A stretch of 64,000 nucleotides of DNA, taken from positions 186,001 to 250,000 of the forward strand of contig UVIF01000021.1 of NCBI GenBank assembly GCA_900596015.1, read 5' to 3'. Below are positions 58,279 through 64,000 of this stretch, piece after piece (position 1 is the first letter of the stretch; each line of letters begins with the position of its first letter). This stretch comes from Pseudomonas viridiflava. Lineage in GTDB: Bacteria > Pseudomonadota > Gammaproteobacteria > Pseudomonadales > Pseudomonadaceae. The position numbers and the translations under genes were made by a program. The notes under the pieces are model-generated. The model was not told the origin of the DNA and ran no database searches. It worked only from the letters and a program-made list of their open reading frames with translations.

Positions 58279-59241
58279 ATGTCCGAGATCATACAACTTC
58301 GCGCAGAGGTACCGTCCGATTTGGGCGGACAACGCCTCGACCAAGTCGCCGCCCAATTATTCGCTGAGCACTCGCGCTCGCGCCTTTCCGCCTGGATAAA
58401 AGAGGGCCGCCTGACCGTGGACGGGGGCGTTCTGCGCCCGCGCGATACCGTGCATGGCGGTGCCCTGCTCGAGCTCAATGCCGAACAGGAAGCCCAAGGT
58501 GAATGGGTGGCCCAGGACATCGACCTGGACATCGTCTACGAAGACGACCAGATCCTTGTCATCAACAAACCGGCCGGCCTGGTGGTCCATCCGGCCGCTG
58601 GCCACGCCGACGGCACGCTGCTCAATGCATTGCTGCACCATGTGCCGGACATCATCAACGTGCCGCGTGCCGGCATCGTCCACCGCCTGGACAAGGACAC
58701 CACCGGCCTGATGGTAGTGGCCAAGACCATTCAGGCGCAGACGCAGCTGGTGACACAGTTGCAGAGTCGCTCGGTCAGCCGCATCTATGAATGCATCGTG
58801 ATCGGCGTAGTTACCGCAGGCGGCAAGATCAACGCGCCGATCGGTCGGCACGGCCAGCAGCGCCAGCGCATGGCGGTGATGGAAGGCGGCAAGCAAGCCG
58901 TCAGCCACTATCGCGTGCTCGAGCGTTTCCGCTCCCACACCCATGTGCGGGTCAAGCTGGAAACCGGTCGGACCCACCAGATCCGCGTGCACATGTCGCA
59001 CATCAACTTCCCGTTGGTGGGGGATCCGGCCTACGGCGGCCGCTTCCGCATTCCACCTGCGGCAAGCGCCACCATGGTCGACGCGCTGAAAACCTTCCCG
59101 CGCCAGGCCCTGCATGCGCGCTTCCTCGAGCTGGATCATCCGACGACCGGTGAGCGCATGGGGTGGGAATCCCCTCTGCCCGACGACTTCGTCTGGCTGC
59201 TGTCGCTGCTCAAGCAGGATCGCGAGGCCTTCATCGGGTGA
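58279..59241 (+). CDS. rluD: 23S rRNA pseudouridine synthase RluD
   Basis: A 320-residue enzyme making pseudouridines 1911, 1915 and 1917 in helix 69. N-terminal S4 domain and catalytic D138 in GIVHRLDKDTTG; also GRTHQIRVH. The start MSEIIQLRAEV matches the family; a longer upstream frame is not used. GTGA overlap with pgeF. Confidence 0.97.
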   Translation: MSEIIQLRAEVPSDLGGQRLDQVAAQLFAEHSRSRLSAWIKEGRLTVDGGVLRPRDTVHGGALLELNAEQEAQGEWVAQDIDLDIVYEDDQILVINKPAGLVVHPAAGHADGTLLNALLHHVPDIINVPRAGIVHRLDKDTTGLMVVAKTIQAQTQLVTQLQSRSVSRIYECIVIGVVTAGGKINAPIGRHGQQRQRMAVMEGGKQAVSHYRVLERFRSHTHVRVKLETGRTHQIRVHMSHINFPLVGDPAYGGRFRIPPAASATMVDALKTFPRQALHARFLELDHPTTGERMGWESPLPDDFVWLLSLLKQDREAFIG

Positions 59242-59975
59242 CCACGTTCGCGCAGGGCCTGCTGTTTCCCGACTGGCCGGCTCCGGCGTCGGTGAGGGCC
59301 TGCGTGACCACCCGTGCCGGCGGCGTCAGCCCGGCGCCGTACGCCAGTCTGAACCTGGGCGCGCATGTGGGCGACGATCCACAGTGCGTGGTCCAGAACC
59401 GCCTGCGTTTGACCGCCCACTTCGGCATCCTGCCGGCCTGGCTGAACCAGGTGCATGGTATTCGTGTGGTCGAGGCCGACCCGAGCCGCGTGCTCGAAGC
59501 GGATGCGAGCTGGACCACCACCCCCGGCATTGCCTGTACCGCCATGACTGCCGATTGCCTGCCTGCGTTGTTCTGCAACCGGGCAGGTACCCGTGTGGCG
59601 GCGGCCCACGCCGGGTGGCGCGGGTTGGCGGCCGGGGTGCTGGAAGCCACCGTCGATGGTTTCCAGGAACCGCCCGAGCAGCTGATGGCCTGGCTGGGGC
59701 CGGCGATCGGTCCGCGTCGGTTCGAGGTCGGCGCCGAGGTGCGTGACGCATTCATCGCGACTCATCCGCAAGCTAGTGAGGCGTTCGTGCCGGGTGCCGC
59801 ACCTGGGAAGTTCCTGGCTGATATCTACGCCTTGGCGCGGATTCGCCTGGCGGCGGTAGGGGTGACGGCGGTATATGGCGGGGGAATGTGTACCGTGGAA
59901 GATGAGCGGTTCTTTTCCTATCGCCGCGCGTCGGTCACGGGGCGGTTTGCTTCGTTGGTATGGCTGGAGTCGTAG
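59238..59975 (+). CDS. pgeF: Peptidoglycan editing factor PgeF (YfiH, laccase-domain)
   Basis: A 245-residue protein of the PgeF/YfiH family with metal residues H73 (NQVHG), C107 (TADCLP) and H124 (AHAGWRG). The family hydrolyses misplaced amino acids from peptidoglycan precursors or acts as a purine nucleoside phosphorylase; older names call it polyphenol oxidase. GTG start overlapping the rluD stop (GTGA) is chosen over an upstream frame. Confidence 0.93.
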   Translation: MTTFAQGLLFPDWPAPASVRACVTTRAGGVSPAPYASLNLGAHVGDDPQCVVQNRLRLTAHFGILPAWLNQVHGIRVVEADPSRVLEADASWTTTPGIACTAMTADCLPALFCNRAGTRVAAAHAGWRGLAAGVLEATVDGFQEPPEQLMAWLGPAIGPRRFEVGAEVRDAFIATHPQASEAFVPGAAPGKFLADIYALARIRLAAVGVTAVYGGGMCTVEDERFFSYRRASVTGRFASLVWLES

Positions 59976-59991
59976 CTTCGCAGCCGATGGC

Positions 59992-60085
59992 CCCTTCGCG
60001 GGCGGAGCCCGGCTCCCACACTGGGCTCGCTGAGAGGCCATCAATCTGCATTTGTGGGAGCGGGGCTCTGCCCGCGAAGAGGCCG
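59992..60085. repeat. REP family A inverted pair
   Basis: CTTCGCGGGCGGAGCCCGGC at left and GTGGGAGCGGGGCTCTGCCC at right, between pgeF and the clpB promoter. Confidence 0.87.
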
Positions 60086-60122
60086 GCACTGACACAACCT
60101 ATCTAGATCTGCAACCCCCAAC

Positions 60123-60151
60123 CTTGAATCTTCACCAACACCCCCCATCTA
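60123..60151 (+). promoter_or_regulatory. Sigma-32 heat-shock promoter of clpB
   Basis: CTTGAA (60123) and CCCCATCTA (60143-60151) with a 14-bp spacer match the RpoH consensus CTTGAAA-N(11-16)-CCCCATNT. It lies 76 bp before the clpB ATG, consistent with heat-shock control. Confidence 0.85.
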
Positions 60152-60226
60152 ACTGTCATCCCCGGCAGGTTTTCTTCATCAGGTGTATCCATCGCTCCGG
60201 CCTGCCCTTTTTCAGGAAGGTGACTC

Positions 60227-62791
60227 ATGCGTATAGACCGTTTGACCAGCAAGCTTCAACTCGCGTTATCCGACGCACAATCTTTGGCCGTTGGCATGGA
60301 CCATCCGGCCATTGAACCGGCGCATTTGATGCAGGCGCAGCTCGACCAGCAGGGCGGTTCGATCCGTCCGTTGCTGATGCAGGTGGGCTTCGACGTCAAC
60401 AGCCTGCGCAAGGCACTGAGCAAAGAGCTCGACCAGCTGCCGAAAATCCAGAACCCGACCGGCGACGTCAACATGTCCCAGGACCTCGCGCGCCTGCTCA
60501 ACCAGGCCGACCGGCTGGCGCAGCAGAAGGGCGATCAGTTCATCTCCAGCGAACTGGTGCTGCTGGCCGCCATGGACGACAACAGCAAGCTGGGCAAGCT
60601 GCTGTTGGGCCAGGGCGTCAGCAAGAAAGCCTTGGAAAATGCCATCAGCAACCTGCGCGGTGGCGAGGCGGTCAATGACCCCAACGCCGAGGAGTCGCGC
60701 AAGGCCCTGGAAAAATACACCGTCGACCTGACCAAGCGCGCCGAGGAAGGCAAGCTCGACCCGGTGATCGGTCGTGACGACGAGATCCGTCGGACCATCC
60801 AGGTGCTGCAGCGCCGGACCAAGAACAACCCGGTACTGATCGGCGAGCCCGGTGTAGGCAAGACTGCCATTGCCGAAGGCCTGGCCCAGCGCATCATCAA
60901 TGGCGAAGTCCCCGATGGCTTGCGCGGCAAACGCCTGCTCAGCCTGGACATGGGCGCGCTGATCGCCGGCGCCAAGTTTCGCGGCGAATTCGAGGAACGC
61001 CTGAAGTCGCTGCTCAATGAGCTGTCCAAGCAGGAAGGGCAGATCATTCTGTTCATCGACGAACTGCACACCATGGTCGGCGCCGGCAAGGGCGAAGGCT
61101 CGATGGATGCGGGCAACATGCTCAAGCCGGCACTGGCCCGTGGCGAGTTGCACTGTGTAGGTGCCACCACGCTCAACGAATACCGCCAGTACATCGAGAA
61201 GGACGCCGCCCTGGAGCGGCGCTTCCAGAAGGTGCTGGTCGAGGAGCCGAGCGAGGAAGACACCATCGCCATCCTGCGTGGCCTCAAAGAGCGTTACGAG
61301 GTTCACCACAAGGTGGCCATCACTGACGGCGCGATCATCGCGGCAGCCAAACTCAGCCATCGCTATATCACTGACCGCCAGTTGCCCGACAAGGCCATCG
61401 ACCTGATCGACGAGGCGGCCAGCCGCATCCGCATGGAGATCGACTCCAAGCCCGAAGTGCTCGACCGCCTGGAGCGCCGTCTGATCCAGCTCAAGGTCGA
61501 GTCCCAGGCCCTGAAGAAAGAGGATGACGAAGCCGCGATCAAGCGTCTGGAAAAACTGACCGAGGAAATCAACCGACTGGAGCGCGAATACGCCGATCTG
61601 GAAGAGATCTGGACCTCGGAAAAAGCCGAGGTGCAGGGTTCGGCGCAGATTCAGCAGAAGATCGAACAATCGCGTCAAGAGCTGGAAGCAGCGCGTCGGC
61701 GCGGCGACTTGAGCCGTATGGCCGAGTTGCAGTACGGGGTGATCCCCGACCTGGAACGCAGCCTGCAGATGGTCGACCAGCACGGCAAGAGCGAGAACCA
61801 GTTGCTGCGCAGCAAGGTGACCGAGGAAGAAATCGCCGAGGTGGTTTCCAAGTGGACGGGGATTCCCGTGTCGAAGATGCTCGAAGGCGAGCGCGACAAG
61901 CTGCTGAAGATGGAAAGCCTGCTGCACCAGCGCGTGATTGGCCAGGAAGAGGCAGTGGTTGCGGTGTCCAACGCAGTGCGGCGCTCGCGTGCCGGATTGT
62001 CCGATCCCAACCGGCCCAGCGGCTCGTTCATGTTCCTCGGCCCGACCGGGGTGGGCAAGACCGAGCTGTGCAAGGCGCTGGCCGAGTTTCTCTTCGATAC
62101 CGAAGAGGCAATGGTGCGTATCGATATGTCCGAGTTCATGGAAAAGCATTCGGTCGCTCGCCTGATCGGTGCACCACCCGGCTACGTTGGCTATGAAGAA
62201 GGCGGCTACCTGACCGAAGCGGTGCGTCGCAAGCCGTACTCGGTGTTGCTGCTCGATGAAGTCGAAAAGGCCCACCCGGACGTGTTCAACGTGCTGTTGC
62301 AGGTGCTGGAAGATGGCCGTCTGACCGACAGCCACGGACGTACCGTGGACTTCCGCAACACCGTGATCGTGATGACCTCGAACCTGGGGTCGGCGCGTAT
62401 CCAAGAGTTGGTCGGCGACCGCGAGGCGCAGCGCGCGGCGGTCATGGATGCGGTCACCAGCCATTTCCGGCCCGAGTTCGTCAACCGGATCGATGAGGTG
62501 GTGATTTTCGAGCCGCTGGCACGCGACCAGATCGCCGGGATCACGCAGATCCAGTTGGCACGGCTGCGCAGCCGTCTAGCCGAGCGCGATTTGAGCCTGG
62601 AGCTGAGCGATGAGGCGCTGGATAAGCTGATCGCGGTGGGCTACGACCCGGTGTATGGCGCGCGTCCGTTGAAGCGTGCGATCCAGCGCTGGATCGAGAA
62701 CCCGCTGGCGCAGCTGATTCTCTCGGGCAAATTCCTGCCAGGGACTCCGGTGCAGGCGTCGGTGGTCGATGACGAGATTGTGTTTGCTTGA
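60227..62791 (+). CDS. clpB: ATP-dependent disaggregase ClpB (Hsp100)
   Basis: An 854-residue chaperone that extracts proteins from aggregates with DnaK. N-domain (1-150), AAA1 Walker [10 protein letters not shown] (206-214), coiled-coil M-domain (about 400-530), AAA2 Walker [10 protein letters not shown] (605-613) with GYVGYEEGG pore loop. All motifs intact. AGGAAGG lies before the ATG. A heat-shock promoter is upstream. Confidence 0.98.
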   Translation: MRIDRLTSKLQLALSDAQSLAVGMDHPAIEPAHLMQAQLDQQGGSIRPLLMQVGFDVNSLRKALSKELDQLPKIQNPTGDVNMSQDLARLLNQADRLAQQKGDQFISSELVLLAAMDDNSKLGKLLLGQGVSKKALENAISNLRGGEAVNDPNAEESRKALEKYTVDLTKRAEEGKLDPVIGRDDEIRRTIQVLQRRTKNNPVLIGEPGVGKTAIAEGLAQRIINGEVPDGLRGKRLLSLDMGALIAGAKFRGEFEERLKSLLNELSKQEGQIILFIDELHTMVGAGKGEGSMDAGNMLKPALARGELHCVGATTLNEYRQYIEKDAALERRFQKVLVEEPSEEDTIAILRGLKERYEVHHKVAITDGAIIAAAKLSHRYITDRQLPDKAIDLIDEAASRIRMEIDSKPEVLDRLERRLIQLKVESQALKKEDDEAAIKRLEKLTEEINRLEREYADLEEIWTSEKAEVQGSAQIQQKIEQSRQELEAARRRGDLSRMAELQYGVIPDLERSLQMVDQHGKSENQLLRSKVTEEEIAEVVSKWTGIPVSKMLEGERDKLLKMESLLHQRVIGQEEAVVAVSNAVRRSRAGLSDPNRPSGSFMFLGPTGVGKTELCKALAEFLFDTEEAMVRIDMSEFMEKHSVARLIGAPPGYVGYEEGGYLTEAVRRKPYSVLLLDEVEKAHPDVFNVLLQVLEDGRLTDSHGRTVDFRNTVIVMTSNLGSARIQELVGDREAQRAAVMDAVTSHFRPEFVNRIDEVVIFEPLARDQIAGITQIQLARLRSRLAERDLSLELSDEALDKLIAVGYDPVYGARPLKRAIQRWIENPLAQLILSGKFLPGTPVQASVVDDEIVFA

Positions 62792-62840
62792 GTGATGGGC
62801 GGTCAGTGAACGCCTTTTCGCGATCAGAGGGCTCGTCGCC

Positions 62841-62900
62841 GCCCCGCTCCCACAGGCGCTCAAGTCATTGTGGGAGCGGGCGCTGCCCGCGAAGAGGCCC
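62841..62900. repeat. REP family A elements (inverted pair, left copy short)
   Basis: GCCCCGCTCCCACAGG (left half) and TTGTGGGAGCGGGCGCTGCC (right). Together with the tRNA promoter it accounts for most of the 395-bp clpB-tRNA gap; no gene seen in the remainder. Confidence 0.8.
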
Positions 62901-63048
62901 CCACCGACCCACCCCATTGATTTACCGTTGCATTTTCGTTTCAAGGCTTGTAAAGTGCGCCCCGCTGTAAGTCATCCCGCAGAACCACTGGCTTCACCCG
63001 GTTCTGAAAAAAAGTTGCAAATCAGTGTCTTGAAAGCAATTTAAAGGG

Positions 63049-63076
63049 TTGACAGAGGTTTTGAAGATTGTAGAAT
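63049..63076 (+). promoter_or_regulatory. Promoter of the tRNA-Asn/tRNA-Pro operon
   Basis: TTGACA and TAGAAT separated by 16 bp, followed by GCGCGCCTC typical of a discriminator-rich stable RNA promoter. About 105 nt before tRNA-Asn. Confidence 0.8.
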
Positions 63077-63186
63077 AGCGCGCCTCAGAGACATGAACGC
63101 AGCGATGCGAACGGGTCGAAGAGTTCAAGGCGGTAGTGATACAGGCTTGAAGCTGCAGCAGTTGTAGATGTACTGAAATTGATAGT

Positions 63187-63262
63187 TCCGTGATAGCTCA
63201 GTCGGTAGAGCAAATGACTGTTAATCATTGGGTCCCAGGTTCGAGTCCTGGTCACGGAGCCA
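63187..63262 (+). tRNA. tRNA-Asn (GTT)
   Basis: A 76-nt cloverleaf with acceptor TCCGTGA/TCACGGA, anticodon loop CTGTTAA (GTT) and encoded CCA. Reads Asn codons. Confidence 0.97.
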
Positions 63263-63272
63263 AATTTCATAT

Positions 63273-63349
63273 CGGGGTATAGCGCAGTCCGGTAGCGCGC
63301 CTGCTTTGGGAGCAGGATGTCAGGAGTTCGAATCCCCTTACCCCGACCA
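63273..63349 (+). tRNA. tRNA-Pro (TGG)
   Basis: A 77-nt cloverleaf with acceptor CGGGGTA/TACCCCG, anticodon loop TTTGGGA (TGG) and encoded CCA. Ten nt after tRNA-Asn, so cotranscribed. Confidence 0.96.
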
Positions 63350-63357
63350 TATTCATG

Positions 63358-63389
63358 AAAAAAGGCGCCTGTCATGGGCGCCTTTTTTT
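63358..63389 (+). terminator. Terminator of the tRNA operon
   Basis: AAAAAAGGCGCC / GGCGCCTTTTTTT stem-loop directly after tRNA-Pro. Confidence 0.95.
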
Positions 63390-63433
63390 GCTCTCGATTT
63401 CTTGCCATTCCACCCCAGTCTCTACGGGTACCC

Positions 63434-63522
63434 CGTAGGAGCGGTCATTGGCCGCGAAAGCAGCTCTGCGTATTGTCTGCTGCACCGAGGTGTCTGTTTC
63501 GCGGCCACGGACCGCTCCTACG
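63434..63522. repeat. REP family B inverted pair
   Basis: GTAGGAGCGGTCATTGGCCG at 63434 and inverted TTCGCGGCCACGGACCGCTC ending at about 63522. Confidence 0.87.
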
Positions 63523-63528
63523 AAGCCA

Positions 63529-63619
63529 CCTGTAGCAGCGGCGCAAGCCGCGTCCGGCCGCACCGCGTTGTATCAGGTACACCGCGTAGCCGGTAACGCG
63601 GCTCGCGCCGCTGCTACGG
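63529..63619. repeat. REP family C inverted pair
   Basis: CTGTAGCAGCGGCGCAAGCC at 63529 and an inverse (ACGCGGCTCGCGCCGCTGCT) ending near 63618, between the tRNAs and the ndh fragment. Families B and C lie side by side here. Confidence 0.87.
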
Positions 63620-63639
63620 GGATTGCAGGCAACGATGGA

Positions 63640-64000
63640 TCAATGCAGCTTCAATCGCGGCTCCGTGCCGCGTCCGATACGGCTGCCCAGCATCAGCATG
63701 CCGGTGCGGAACAGGCCATACAGCGCCGCCTGGTGCATCCGGTACAGCGACACGTAGAACATGCGCGCCAGCCAACCTTCCAGCATGACGCTGCCGGTCA
63801 GGTTGCCCATCAGGTTGCCCACCGCCGAAAAGTGCGAGAGGGAAATCAGCGAGCCGTAATCCTTGTAGGTGTACTCCGGCAGCGCTTTGCCTTCGATGCG
63901 CAGCTTCAGCGACTTGGCCAGCAACGAGGCCTGCTGATGGGCCGCCTGCGCGCGCGGTGGCACGTTGCGGTCGGTGCCCGGCTGCGGGCACGCCGCGCAG
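63640..64000 (-). CDS. ndh: Type II NADH dehydrogenase (NDH-2), C-terminal part
   Basis: The frame is open past the window end, so the N-terminal FAD- and NADH-binding domains are missing. The visible 119 residues include CAACPQPGT then VPPRAQAAHQQASLLAKSL, the conserved segment of NDH-2 that closes the FAD site, and a C-terminal amphipathic, membrane-anchoring region (GWLARMFYVSLYRMHQAALYGLFRTGMLML). NDH-2 oxidises NADH and reduces ubiquinone without pumping protons. Its neighbour clpB is the one expected in P. putida. Confidence 0.92.
   Translation of the reverse strand, partial: CAACPQPGTDRNVPPRAQAAHQQASLLAKSLKLRIEGKALPEYTYKDYGSLISLSHFSAVGNLMGNLTGSVMLEGWLARMFYVSLYRMHQAALYGLFRTGMLMLGSRIGRGTEPRLKLH

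Noticed and set aside
60266..62464. A 732-codon minus-strand frame over clpB
   Set aside because: Antisense shadow of an intact ClpB.

Overview
The window is about 64 kb of GC-rich chromosome from a fluorescent Pseudomonas, most likely the P. putida group. The evidence is the protein sequences, the core gene orders ispB-rplU-rpmA-obg-proB-creA-rpsT-murJ-ribF-ileS-lspA-fkpB-ispH-type IV minor pilins-thiO-pilRS and bamD-rluD-pgeF-clpB, and the Pseudomonas-type REP repeats in most intergenic gaps. No phage, plasmid, transposase, CRISPR array or rRNA operon is visible. Almost everything is housekeeping.

Layout. 0-8.5 kb: the end of a bd-type quinol oxidase subunit II with a DUF2474 small protein, rlmG, a ferredoxin-NADP reductase, mscL, radA, a secreted M20 carboxypeptidase, a HAD phosphatase, a PilZ protein and an isoprenylcysteine-methyltransferase-like membrane protein. 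8.6-12 kb: cstA with its small partner ybdD, then a CobW/YjiA GTPase. 12-20 kb: glyA, a large membrane GGDEF-EAL protein, ettA and a GreA/GreB-like factor. 20-24.4 kb: an amino-acid ABC importer with a D-amino-acid-dehydrogenase-like flavoenzyme and an RpiR regulator, but no ATPase gene. 24.5-31.1 kb: a DUF4105 protein, a DUF3015 protein, a Lon-like AAA protease, a YqhA-type membrane protein and an FKBP isomerase. 31.5-45.9 kb: a small, possibly Fur-controlled gene, a YjdM zinc-ribbon protein and then the ispB-to-ispH core run. 46-56.9 kb: type IV pilus assembly genes, with fimT facing away from fimU-pilV-pilW-pilX-pilY1-pilE, followed by thiO and the opposing pilSR two-component pair. 57-64 kb: bamD, rluD, pgeF and clpB, tRNA-Asn and tRNA-Pro, and the C-terminal part of a type II NADH dehydrogenase.

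How the genes work together. The 33.9-46 kb run serves translation (L21, L27, S20, Obg, IleRS, two FKBPs), envelope building (MurJ, LspA, IspB, IspH) and cofactors (RibF, ThiO). The pilus genes make the minor-pilin/PilY1 tip complex and its sensor-regulator. CstA-YbdD probably imports a small carboxylate when carbon is short, and a Crc/Hfq-like motif covers its ribosome-binding region.

The most distinctive non-coding content is the repeats. Three REP families coexist: A (GTGGGAGCGGG...CCCGCGAA), B (GTAGGAGCGGTC...GGCCGCGAA) and C (CTGTAGCAGCGGCG...CCGCGTCCGGCC). They occur as singles, inverted pairs and four tandem arrays with periods of 46, 44, about 60 and 108 bp. I do not see a clearly new multi-gene system. 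The best leads are the ATPase-less importer operon, the FimT with a GRVR motif, the PilY1 with an altered calcium-loop motif and the tandem REP arrays. Start codons were chosen by reading Shine-Dalgarno sites, overlaps and family length. Family assignments rest on recognised motifs and context, not on searches.
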